64,000 bases of DNA, taken from contig NZ_CP094974.1 of NCBI RefSeq assembly GCF_022869805.1, positions 2,666,001-2,730,000 on the forward strand, read 5' to 3'. Below, in pieces: positions 23,828 through 34,293 of the stretch. The notes beneath the pieces were generated by a model. It was not told where the DNA came from and did not search any database. It saw nothing but the letters and a program-made list of their open reading frames with translations. Within the stretch, counting starts at the first letter, position 1. Each line of letters begins with the position of its first letter. The position numbers were made by a program, and so were the translations under genes. The stretch is from Halosolutus halophilus (lineage in GTDB: Archaea > Halobacteriota > Halobacteria > Halobacteriales > Natrialbaceae).

Positions 23828-24307
23828 ATGAGCGCGCGTAGCAACGTCGCACCCAGTACGATCGGCGTCGATCTCGTGGACGGTGGCGTCGTCGTCCAGT
23901 ACCTCGACGGGCGGGAGGTGTTCTACCACGGCCCGCCCGAACCCGTCGCCGGCGCGATCACGACGCCACCCGGAAAGGAGGTCCACGTCCTCGTCACCGA
24001 TCCCGACGGCGTCGAGGGTGTCATGACCTACGTCAACGATCGCAACACGCACGACGACATCCTCGAGTCGACCGGCGTCGGCCGCGTCATGCTCGCAGGC
24101 GACGACGAGGAGGAACTCTTCCCGGGAATCACCGTCTCGACCGAGGCCTACTCGATCCGCGTGGAGGCGGATCCGTCGGCCGTCGACGGGCGAGTCTTCG
24201 TGTTCGCCGAGGACGAGATGAGCGAGCACGCGTACGAACTCGTCGCGGAAGATGAGGGAGACGAGAGGGGCGAGGACGACGCCGTCGACGAAGACAGCGG
24301 GGACTGA
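23828..24307 (+). CDS. DUF5796 family protein
   Basis: 159 residues, a conserved haloarchaeal protein of unknown function (DUF5796). Characteristic features are the opening APSTIGVDLVDGGVVVQYLD, the central VMTYVNDRNTHDDILESTGV, the ELFPGITV strand and the acidic tail after FVFAEDEMSEHAYELV. No membrane segment or signal is present; a small beta-rich cytoplasmic protein is likely. ATG at 23828 is chosen because the conserved N-terminus starts there; the frame stays open far upstream inside the divergent kinase gene. The next gene starts four bases after its stop, so they are probably co-transcribed. Confidence 0.85.
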   Translation: MSARSNVAPSTIGVDLVDGGVVVQYLDGREVFYHGPPEPVAGAITTPPGKEVHVLVTDPDGVEGVMTYVNDRNTHDDILESTGVGRVMLAGDDEEELFPGITVSTEAYSIRVEADPSAVDGRVFVFAEDEMSEHAYELVAEDEGDERGEDDAVDEDSGD

Positions 24308-24311
24308 CCCG

Positions 24312-24557
24312 ATGCCGCTTCAGAAACCGTGGCGCGACCTCGACCGGGAGACCGTCGCGAGCGCGCCCGATCGACCCGGCGTCTACGAACTCGGTGACGG
24401 CAGTGGCACGGTACAGTCGATCGATCACGGCGTGTTGCGCGATGAACTCAAGACCGCCCTGGCCTACGGCGACGGCGTGCAGGTCCGCTGGACGGAAACG
24501 CACACCCGCGAGGGGGCCCGGGAACTCGCCGCCGAACACCGCGATCGCCTGGGCTGA
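24312..24557 (+). CDS. small conserved haloarchaeal protein, GIY-YIG-like start
   Basis: 81 residues starting MPLQKPWRDLDRETVAS. The segment RPGVYELGDGSGTVQSIDHG resembles the first strands of a GIY-YIG fold (the GVYEL position), but the catalytic Arg/Glu of the nuclease is not apparent, so an enzymatic role is doubtful. It is conserved in haloarchaea by recollection (DUF7508-type, not certain). It lies four bases downstream of the DUF5796 gene and is convergent with the zinc-finger gene that follows. Confidence 0.75.
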   Translation: MPLQKPWRDLDRETVASAPDRPGVYELGDGSGTVQSIDHGVLRDELKTALAYGDGVQVRWTETHTREGARELAAEHRDRLG

Positions 24558-24560
24558 CCC

Positions 24561-24695
24561 TCACTGGATGTACGACGGATCGGATCCGTCGCAGTGCTTC
24601 TCGTGTTCCGCCGCGTCCGACTGCTCGTCGAAGAGCAGGCCGCAGGTTTCACACTCGTACCAGGTGGCGTCGTCACGTTCGGTCTGGACCACCAT
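24561..24695 (-). CDS. small C2H2-like zinc-finger protein (DUF7128 type)
   Basis: 44 residues beginning MVVQTERDDATWYECETCGL. It has a two-Cys knuckle (CETCG), a helix EQSDAAEHEKHC and terminal DPSYIQ; Cys-Cys-His-Cys/His can chelate one zinc. It belongs to a very common haloarchaeal small-protein family (DUF7128 by recollection). A longer upstream frame to 24980 does not look like protein. Its stop is three bases from the convergent neighbour's stop. Function unknown; zinc-finger microproteins of this size often act as regulators. Confidence 0.72.
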   Translation of the reverse strand: MVVQTERDDATWYECETCGLLFDEQSDAAEHEKHCDGSDPSYIQ

Positions 24696-27504
<2,809 letters not shown>

Positions 27505-27553
27505 GCTGCGCGGCCGGTCGCCGCGTAGCCGTTCGCCGCGCAGCGAGAACCGA

Positions 27554-28348
27554 TCAGGACGCCGCGTCGTCGGACCCGTTGGTCGACCTCGACGTCTCCG
27601 TGGTCGAATCCGTCGACTCGACGTCCTCCCTTTCGACGTCGAACTGGAGTTCCGCATCCGTCTCGAGAATCACCGACTCCCCGGCAGTCATCGAGTCACC
27701 GATATCGACCGCGATATCCTCGATCTCCACCGACGGCGGGAACAGCACGTCGACGCGGCTGCCGAACGCGATGTGGCCGATCCGCTGGCCCCGATCGAGA
27801 CTCTCGTCGGCCTCGACGTAGGGATGGATACGGCGGGCGAACGCGCCGGCGATGAGCGTAATCGTGGCATCGTGCGGGGGGACCGCCGCTGCACCCGCCG
27901 AATCGGACTCGTCGGCGGGTTCGGAGTCGTCGGTACTGTCGTCAGCCGACACGGCAGCGAGGGCGTCGTCCTCGGTCGCCACGCGAACGTGGACCCGTTC
28001 GTTCCGATCGGATTCCTTCGAGAACGCGGGGCGATTCGCCCCGGAGACGTGTTCGACGTCGGTCACGGTCGCGTCGACGGGCGCGCGGACGACGTGGACG
28101 TGCCAGACGTTCATGAAGATCCCAAGCCGGACCCGATCGCCCTCCTCGCGGAGGACCGAGACGTTCCCGTCGCAGGGCGCGACGACGCCCGTCGGCGGCG
28201 GCGTCCGATCGGGGTCGCGGAAGAACGCGAGCGTGGCGACGCCGAGCGCGGCCGTCACGAGACCGGCAGTAGCGCTGATGAACAGCGCGAAAGGTGCGGC
28301 GAGCAGGGGCGGGATGGCGTACTTCCAGGCCCCCGGCGCGAAGTTCAT
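27554..28348 (-). CDS. pssD: archaetidylserine decarboxylase PssD
   Basis: 264 residues, of the phosphatidylserine decarboxylase family, membrane-associated. It makes archaetidylethanolamine by removing CO2 from archaetidylserine using a pyruvoyl cofactor. Two hydrophobic helices (residues about 12-43) are followed by the catalytic part: VAPCDGNVSVLREEG, VWHVHVVRAP, and the self-cleavage site IAFGSRVDVLFP near residues 190-201 (Gly-Ser bond). An acidic insertion lies at about 130-155 and a polar Ser/Asp tail after 240. In Haloferax, PssD is needed for archaeosortase A substrates (PGF-CTERM proteins) to be lipid-anchored; a PGF-CTERM gene lies 4 kb away. Start ATG at 28348. Confidence 0.9.
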   Translation of the reverse strand: MNFAPGAWKYAIPPLLAAPFALFISATAGLVTAALGVATLAFFRDPDRTPPPTGVVAPCDGNVSVLREEGDRVRLGIFMNVWHVHVVRAPVDATVTDVEHVSGANRPAFSKESDRNERVHVRVATEDDALAAVSADDSTDDSEPADESDSAGAAAVPPHDATITLIAGAFARRIHPYVEADESLDRGQRIGHIAFGSRVDVLFPPSVEIEDIAVDIGDSMTAGESVILETDAELQFDVEREDVESTDSTTETSRSTNGSDDAAS

Positions 28349-28630
28349 GTCCGAGGCAACGACGGGAAGTCGTATGGCCGTTACGGTGCTCGGATCGGGC
28401 CAGCGGGCACCCCATCACCGATCCGTCCCGACGCATCGATTACCGATAGCGACAGCTTCGAAGGGGGAGTGACGTGACGAAACGGGCCGTGGCGGCCCGA
28501 AAGAGGTGGAAGGGTACGGAAGAGGTGAATACGTGGAACCGCACGTGATCGTCGGGCCGCCGTCCGCGTAAGCGTGCTGGTACAGTGCTCGAACGCGGGA
28601 ATTGGGGACAGGGTTATTACGGGTATCGGT
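28349..28630. other. intergenic, no gene seen
   Basis: 282 bases between pssD and the Lhr helicase gene with short frames only. No promoter motif stands out because the flanking genes both lie on the minus strand and only pssD would start here. Confidence 0.5.
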
Positions 28631-31462
28631 TCAGTCCCAGAACGACTGGGTCCGCGCGTACTCGCGTTCCTGCGAGAGGATGTCCCGGTAAAAGTCGTCC
28701 TCGTTCTCCCGGAGTTTGCTGATGATCCGCGCGGCGTTGTGGGGGCCGACGCCGCGGGCGGCCATCGCGATCACCGCCTGCTTGCCGTGGCTCTGGACGA
28801 GGCTCGCGGCCCGGAAGGCGCGTTCGGTCATCCGTTCCTGTTCCTCGTCTTTTTCCTCGGCGCGGACCGCCTGGACGACCTCGTCAGCCCAGGGGTTCAG
28901 CGACGCGATCCGGGTCGAGCCGCACTCGGGGCACTCGGGCTGATCGGGCACGCGCTTGACTTTCGTCGTGACCTTCCAGTCCTTGCAGTGGGTACAGAGC
29001 AGGACGACCCGATCGTTCTGGAGCCGCTCCCGGACCGTCTCGATGACGCTCGCGTCGGCGTTCTCCGGCGCGAGCAGTTCCTTGCCCGAGGACCGGCCGC
29101 CCCGGCCGATCGGCGTCCGGCCGCGTTCGGACACCAGGTCCAGGTCTCCGGACTGGAGTCGCTCGAGCACGCGACGCGCACCCTCGACGTCGAGATCCTC
29201 GTGGAACACCTCGCGGATCGCCTCCTCGTACATCGGCGTCTCTTCCAGCGCCGAGAGCAGGCGCTCGTTGGACAGGCGACCCGAGCCCTGCCACCGTTTG
29301 AGCGCGCCGAACTTCGCCGAGACCTGCGTCAGGCGAAACGCGAGCGCGTCCGATCGCTTGAGTCCGAGTTCGACGATCGTCTCGACGTGATCCGGGTCGG
29401 TGTCGTCGAGCACCGCACGGACGTCGCTGGTCGCGATCGAACTCGGCACCTCGAGTTCGATGCGGTAGGGATCGATCTCGAGTCCGACCGAGCCACCGGC
29501 GCGCTGACCGAGCAGCGCGGAGAGCACGCGGCCGAGGGTCTCGTTGGTCTTGTGGCCGAAGGGAGCGTTCAGGACGACGGTTCGGCCCTGCCGTTCGAGA
29601 ACGAGCCGATCCGCGGTGGGCATCGCGAGGTCGCCGTCGACCTGCCGTTCGAGTTGCTCGCAGGCGTCGGTGATCGTGTACTCGTCGGCTGGATACCGCC
29701 CCGAGAGTTCCCGCCCGACGGCCGCAGCGTCCGCGCCCGCCCGTAACTGCGGTTCCGCGACCCCGCGGATCTCCCCGACCTCGCCCGCGACCGCGGCGGG
29801 GACGGGAATCTCCTGGCCGATCCACGACGGCACCTCGCCGCCCGGGTCCTCGATCGGGCTCACTTTCACCGTCGCCTCGTCGTCGTCGATCTCGGCGATC
29901 CGCCACATCTCGCCGCGCTGGACGAACACCTCGCCCGGCTGGGCGAAGTTGACGACGAATCGCTCGTCCAAGGTCCCGATCTGGGTGCTCGATGCGATGT
30001 CGTGGACCTCGTAGGTCTCCTCGTCGGGGATCATCGAGAGGTTCGCGTAGACGTACTGCCACGTCCCGCCGGTCGTCTCGAGCCGATCGGCGTCCTCGTC
30101 GAACCAGACGATCCGGTTGCGGTGCAGTTCCGACAGGACCTCGCGGATCGTCCCCTCGCGAACGTCCCGGAAGGGAGCGGCCCGCGTGATCGTCTCCACG
30201 GCCTCGCTCACGTGCGTCGCACCGCGGCTCTGGACGATCGCCGGCAACTGGTTCGCGACGACGTCGAGACTGCCCTCGTGGATCGCCGCGGGTTCGACCT
30301 CCCCGGCGCGAGCGCGGCGGGCGATCGCCAGCGCCTCGAACGTGTCGTCGGGACGGGTCGTCACGATCGTCCCGCTCGAGACCTCGTCCTGGCGGTGACC
30401 CGCACGGCCGATCCGTTGAAGCAGGCGCGTGACCTGTCGCGGGCTCTGGTACTGGATCACGTGATCGACGCGGCCGACGTCGATACCCAGTTCCATCGAG
30501 GACGTACAGAGCAGTCCGTCGAGTTCGCCCGCTTTGAACCGGTCCTCGACGTCGATCCGGGCCTCCTTCGAGAGCGACCCGTGGTGGACGCCGATCGGGA
30601 GGTCGAGTTCTTTGAACCGGGAGCCGAGCGCCTCGGCCGTCTGGCGAGTGTTGACGAAGATCAGGGTCGACTCGTGGTCCGCGACGAGGTCCCGTATCAG
30701 GCGGACGTGACTGGCCGTCGAGGCGTCGGTCATCAGTTTGCCCGCCAATCCCTCGTCCTCCTCGGTGATTTCGGGCCGACGAACGGTGACGTCGACGTTA
30801 CTTCCGACGTCGATCTCGCGGATCTCGCACGCGCGGCCGCCGGTGAGGAAGTTCGCGACCGCCCGCGGTTCGCCGACCGTCGCGGAGAGGCCGATCCGCT
30901 GCATCCCGCCGGCGAGGTCGCGAAGCCGTTCGAGCCCGATCGAAAGCTGGGCCCCGCGTTTCGACGCCGCGAGTTCGTGAACCTCGTCGATCACGACGTG
31001 AGAGACGTCCGAAAGCGCCTCGCGCAGTCGCTCGCCGGTGAGCATCGCCTGCAGCGTCTCCGGCGTCGTCACGAGGACGTCCGGTGGGTTCTCGGCCTGC
31101 TTGCCCCGCTGGTACTGGGTGGTGTCGCCGTGACGCACGTCGACGTCCAGATCGAGGTAGTCACCCCACCACTCCAGGCGCTCGCGCATGTCGCGGTTGA
31201 GCGCCCGCAGCGGGGTGACGTATAGCGCGCCGAATCCTTCGGGCGGCCCGTCGTCCGCAACGAGGTGATCGAAGACCGGCAACATCGCCGTCTCGGTCTT
31301 GCCACTCCCGGTGGGCGCGATCACGAGGGTGTTCTCGCCCGCCGCGAGCGGCGGAATCGCCAGTCGCTGTGGTGCGGTCGGCGTCGAAAACCCGCGTTCG
31401 GAGAGCGCCCCGCGAACCGTCGATCCGAGGTGCGTGAAGGCCGCGACGTCCCCGTCGGTCAT
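28631..31462 (-). CDS. lhr: Lhr-family superfamily 2 helicase
   Basis: 943 residues, a DNA/RNA helicase of the archaeal Lhr (large helicase-related) family, thought to act in repair or recombination. RecA domains: Walker A APTGSGKTETAML (near residue 50), DEVH box VVIDEVHELAAS, motif III LSATVGEPRAVA, motif IV LIFVNTRQTAEALG, motif VI RIGRAGHRQDEVSSG. A winged helix follows, then a large Lhr-core DUF, and near the C-terminus a Cys4 zinc finger (CTHCKD...CPECGS) and a short helical end. ATG at 31462 was chosen because the helicase domain begins shortly after it; the frame continues upstream without protein-like content. It is probably a single-gene unit. Confidence 0.93.
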   Translation of the reverse strand: MTDGDVAAFTHLGSTVRGALSERGFSTPTAPQRLAIPPLAAGENTLVIAPTGSGKTETAMLPVFDHLVADDGPPEGFGALYVTPLRALNRDMRERLEWWGDYLDLDVDVRHGDTTQYQRGKQAENPPDVLVTTPETLQAMLTGERLREALSDVSHVVIDEVHELAASKRGAQLSIGLERLRDLAGGMQRIGLSATVGEPRAVANFLTGGRACEIREIDVGSNVDVTVRRPEITEEDEGLAGKLMTDASTASHVRLIRDLVADHESTLIFVNTRQTAEALGSRFKELDLPIGVHHGSLSKEARIDVEDRFKAGELDGLLCTSSMELGIDVGRVDHVIQYQSPRQVTRLLQRIGRAGHRQDEVSSGTIVTTRPDDTFEALAIARRARAGEVEPAAIHEGSLDVVANQLPAIVQSRGATHVSEAVETITRAAPFRDVREGTIREVLSELHRNRIVWFDEDADRLETTGGTWQYVYANLSMIPDEETYEVHDIASSTQIGTLDERFVVNFAQPGEVFVQRGEMWRIAEIDDDEATVKVSPIEDPGGEVPSWIGQEIPVPAAVAGEVGEIRGVAEPQLRAGADAAAVGRELSGRYPADEYTITDACEQLERQVDGDLAMPTADRLVLERQGRTVVLNAPFGHKTNETLGRVLSALLGQRAGGSVGLEIDPYRIELEVPSSIATSDVRAVLDDTDPDHVETIVELGLKRSDALAFRLTQVSAKFGALKRWQGSGRLSNERLLSALEETPMYEEAIREVFHEDLDVEGARRVLERLQSGDLDLVSERGRTPIGRGGRSSGKELLAPENADASVIETVRERLQNDRVVLLCTHCKDWKVTTKVKRVPDQPECPECGSTRIASLNPWADEVVQAVRAEEKDEEQERMTERAFRAASLVQSHGKQAVIAMAARGVGPHNAARIISKLRENEDDFYRDILSQEREYARTQSFWD

Positions 31463-31580
31463 CGGCGGGTCTAGGGGTGAACGGCGGATAAGGGCCACGT
31501 TCCCGGCACGATCGAGCACGCTTTCGACGTCGGATTCGGCTGCCGAGCGGTCCCCCTCTTCGCCGCCCGATCCGTTGCTC

Positions 31581-31796
31581 TCACCCGTCGATCGCCACGG
31601 TCTCCTCGATGCGATCGGTGGTCGTCTCCGACAGCGGGCGGTCGTTTTCGCGAAATTCGAGGTACCGGAGCACGGCGTACGTGACGCCGACGAAGCCGAC
31701 GATCACGGCGATGTCTCGAAGGTGGTTCCGGATCGAGGGAGACGGCGACGTCCGGTTCGACGACTGCTGCTCGTCGACACCAGCCAGTGGGAGCAT
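31581..31796 (-). CDS. small single-span membrane protein
   Basis: About 71 residues. A polar N-terminal third is followed by one strong hydrophobic helix (DIAVIVGFVGVTYAVLRYLE) and then an acidic C-terminus. I do not recognise a family. The start ATG at 31796 leaves a short polar N-terminus; longer frames reach 31922. It lies upstream of the Lhr gene on the same strand (118-base gap), so co-transcription is possible. Coding is supported by codon bias and by the clear helix. Confidence 0.6.
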   Translation of the reverse strand: MLPLAGVDEQQSSNRTSPSPSIRNHLRDIAVIVGFVGVTYAVLRYLEFRENDRPLSETTTDRIEETVAIDG

Positions 31797-32206
31797 TACC
31801 GACCGTAGGATCGCCCGTGGGAAATCGGTTGGGCGTGTCCAGGCAAGCCCGCCGCCCGTCCTCGCCGCTCGATCGCGGGTCGCTTCCAGAGGGGTCGGAG
31901 AGCGGTCGCGAGTTGTCGACACCTACCGTGCCATAGCGAGCGCCTAAATCGGCGTATTCCCAGGTAGACGGCCTTTACGCCCCAGTACGTGGCTCATAGT
32001 ATACACCGATGATTCCGGACGTTCGGAGAGATGACCAGTCCAAGTCCACGACAGTCATCGGCACCGAACGATCGAACGACGGTCACGCGAATCGAATCGC
32101 TCGCAGACACTCCCACGACACGGTCAGTCGCGTGGTCGTACGGTTCGACAACCCGAATCGGCGACCGAGGAGGGCCGAATCGTGACGCTCCCGAGGAGGC
32201 GTAATC
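31797..32206. other. intergenic region upstream of PGF-CTERM gene
   Basis: 410 bases. The right end has a good Shine-Dalgarno (GAGGAGG) before the ATG at 32207. CATAGTATACACC near 31996-32008 could be a TATA box. A 58-codon frame from 32011 has poor composition and was not called. Nothing else is seen. Confidence 0.5.
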
Positions 32207-33193
32207 ATGGTGGGATCCCGACTTCCCCGGCCGATCGACGGACGCGGTCTCGCCGCACTCGGTGCGGTCCTCTTCTGTGGCCTCCTCGTGGTGGGGTCCG
32301 TCACGGGAACGCCCGCCGCCGTCGGCAGCCAGACGACGAGTTCGGATCGCGTGACGACCGCGACGATGCAGGAAAACGTCACGGAAGAGGCGTACGTCGA
32401 ACCCGCGCCCGAGGAGGGCGACGAGTACTTCGAGGCGGTCGCGAACGACGACACCTGGATCAGCTACGTCAATCCCCGCGACGAGTACCGGGACCCCTAC
32501 CTCGGGGATGGCTCCGGGAAAATCTGCGTGACGCTGCTCAACGAGGCCGGCGACTCGATCGTCGGCGAGACCGTCCCGAACACGACCGTGACGATACCGA
32601 CAGGCGAGGAACTCGAGTGGCATCCTCACGCCGATCCGATGACCGTCGAGTACCCGCTTACCGACGGCTACGAGCAGCCACTCGACGCCGACCAGTTCGG
32701 CACGAGCGACCTGCCGCAGGGCGACGGCTACATGGACAGCCACTGCATCGAGATGCACGGCCAGCCCGAAAACGCCACGATCGAGTACGGCGAGGCCCAG
32801 ATCGAGGGCGACTACGCCGACGACATCGAGGTCGTGGGCTACATCCAGCAGCAACCGGGCGGCGAGGGCTGGGACTCCGACATCGATCCGACCGAGGCCG
32901 CCGAGTCCTACGAGGAGGTCGGCGGCGAGTGGACCTATCGGACCGACGACACCCACGGGCAGGTCGTCGTCGTCCTCCAACTCGATCGCGATCCGGCCAC
33001 GTTCGAATTCGACGACGAGAGTGACGACGAAAGCGACGAGAACGCGTCGACGGACGACGGAAACGAGTCGACGGACGACGCTGACGTCGAGACCGACGAC
33101 TCCGACGACGATAGCGACGGGCTCCCCGGCTTCGGCGCGGCCGTCGCGATCGCCGTCCTGGCGATCGCTGGTCTCCTCGCGACGCGTCGGTGA
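32207..33193 (+). CDS. secreted PGF-CTERM surface protein
   Basis: 328 residues. A Sec-type signal peptide (GLAALGAVLFCGLLVVGSVT, residues about 14-33) precedes a mature part of about 230 residues with many Asp/Glu/Tyr, including Cys residues in KICVTLLNEAG and DSHCIEMHGQP that may form a disulfide. A Ser/Asp/Glu-rich stalk (about 265-303) leads to the sorting signal DGLPGFGAAVAIAVLAIAGL and LATRR. That tail (PGF, hydrophobic helix, Arg cluster) is the PGF-CTERM motif processed by archaeosortase A with lipid attachment, which needs PssD. A Shine-Dalgarno GGAGG precedes the ATG. The mature domain is not recognised. Confidence 0.85.
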   Translation: MVGSRLPRPIDGRGLAALGAVLFCGLLVVGSVTGTPAAVGSQTTSSDRVTTATMQENVTEEAYVEPAPEEGDEYFEAVANDDTWISYVNPRDEYRDPYLGDGSGKICVTLLNEAGDSIVGETVPNTTVTIPTGEELEWHPHADPMTVEYPLTDGYEQPLDADQFGTSDLPQGDGYMDSHCIEMHGQPENATIEYGEAQIEGDYADDIEVVGYIQQQPGGEGWDSDIDPTEAAESYEEVGGEWTYRTDDTHGQVVVVLQLDRDPATFEFDDESDDESDENASTDDGNESTDDADVETDDSDDDSDGLPGFGAAVAIAVLAIAGLLATRR

Positions 33194-33396
33194 CGGATCA
33201 CTCGTCGCCGCTCCGCCGTGGCCTGTGGCAGTCTCGTTCGTCGCCGCTCGTCGGTGTCGAACGAGAACGCGATCCGAGATCCGGCGCGGTCCGTGATCCG
33301 GTGTCGTCCCGATCGAACGAGCTACGAGAACGAGCCGACGAAGCACGGTGGGACGAACCAGTGAGAATTTGACGCTCGCCACGAGAGAGTCGACAG

Positions 33397-33621
33397 ATGA
33401 CCCCGCCAGCCGATCACGACGACAGCGAGCCAGCGGTGCCCATCCACTGTCCCGACTGCGAGACGACGTCCCGCGTCCCGCTCGCGGACGTGGCCGACGC
33501 GATCGATCGCCACAACGACCAGCTCCACGACGGGGACGAAGTCGCGAGGGTCGATCCCGACGTCGCGGATCGAATCGCCGATCTCGTCGCCGAGGAACTC
33601 GGCCTCCTCGACGGGGCGTAG
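33397..33621 (+). CDS. small CxxC protein
   Basis: 74 residues. A CxxC knuckle (IHCPDCETTSRVP, residues 16-28) is followed by a mostly helical acidic chain (DVADAIDRHNDQLHD, DRIADLVAEELGLL). One CxxC is not enough for a mononuclear zinc site, so dimerisation or redox function is possible. There is no membrane segment. The family name is not known. It starts at ATG 33397. Confidence 0.65.
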   Translation: MTPPADHDDSEPAVPIHCPDCETTSRVPLADVADAIDRHNDQLHDGDEVARVDPDVADRIADLVAEELGLLDGA

Positions 33622-33681
33622 TCCCCCGACGACGTCGACAGGTATCGGTTCCAGCAACGCGCACGCGATCGGGTATTCCGG

Positions 33682-33807
33682 TCACGGTCGCAGATACGAG
33701 AGAAGGCGGTCGACCAGCGAGCGGTCCGATTCGTCGGAAGTGTGAGTGACGCGTCCTTCCTCGTCGGGTCGATCGTCCACACGGACGTCCGGACGTTTCG
33801 AATCCAT
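33682..33807 (-). CDS. small acidic protein (41 residues)
   Basis: A 41-codon frame, too short for most gene callers. It begins MDSKRPDVRVDDRPDEEGRV and ends in a helix SLVDRLLSYLRP. Codon third positions are strongly G/C and the residue mix is haloarchaeal. It starts at 33807 and is divergent from the winged-helix gene at 33970. It is probably a real microprotein; the family is unknown to me. Confidence 0.5.
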   Translation of the reverse strand: MDSKRPDVRVDDRPDEEGRVTHTSDESDRSLVDRLLSYLRP

Positions 33808-33969
33808 ACCCGCTTTGTTTCCCGGAACGAGTCACAAGCCTTGGCCCTGCGATCGCACCCGTTCGACCACGCCGTCGAGAACGGTCGATTCCGGTCCGTT
33901 ACGAAAGATCCCCCTGGAGTGGCGGTGTGAGACGACACACAAACGGTGGTTCGCGAGAAAGACGACCGT

Positions 33970-34293
33970 ATGGACGAGGAGCTACCCGACTGGATGAACT
34001 ACGGAGACGATGAGATACTCGAACTGCTGCAGTCCGAGGACGTCTTCTCTCCCGACCACGTCGCGGAGGACGTTCCCCTGCGGGGCCCGGAAGTTGCCAC
34101 GCGGTGTCGCGAACTCGCCAAACACGGATTGCTGAACAAACCCGTGATCGGGATGTACGAGGTCACCGACCTGGGCGAACGGTTCCTCGCGGGCGAAGTC
34201 GATCCGGAGGAACTGGCTGCTGGCGGGAACGATGACGCAGACGGAGCCGACGACGCCGAGAACGTGGACGGAGACGACGCAGGCGAGGACTAG
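33970..34293 (+). CDS. PhiH1-repressor-like winged-helix protein
   Basis: 107 residues. A winged helix of the haloarchaeal phage PhiH1-repressor type occupies residues 1-75: PDWMNYGDDEILELLQSED, recognition region PEVATRCRELAKHGLL and wing MYEVTDLGERFLAGE. An acidic Asp/Ala/Gly tail follows. Such proteins are widespread chromosomal regulators; none of the neighbours is viral. The ATG at 33970 is used; an in-frame GTG at 33946 would add only a short basic stretch. Its stop TAG (34291-34293) overlaps the stop of the convergent helicase. Confidence 0.82.
   Translation: MDEELPDWMNYGDDEILELLQSEDVFSPDHVAEDVPLRGPEVATRCRELAKHGLLNKPVIGMYEVTDLGERFLAGEVDPEELAAGGNDDADGADDAENVDGDDAGED

Noticed and set aside
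32011-32184. 58-codon plus-strand frame with an upstream TATA-like box
   Set aside because: Mixed codon use and no structured segment; not enough to call a gene.
31994-33835. 613-codon open frame on the minus strand
   Set aside because: It lies opposite the PGF-CTERM gene and small genes, has shadow-type composition and no family motifs; high GC creates such long open frames.
33970-34293. Winged-helix gene as evidence of a provirus
   Set aside because: PhiH1-repressor-like proteins are common chromosomal regulators and no viral genes are nearby.
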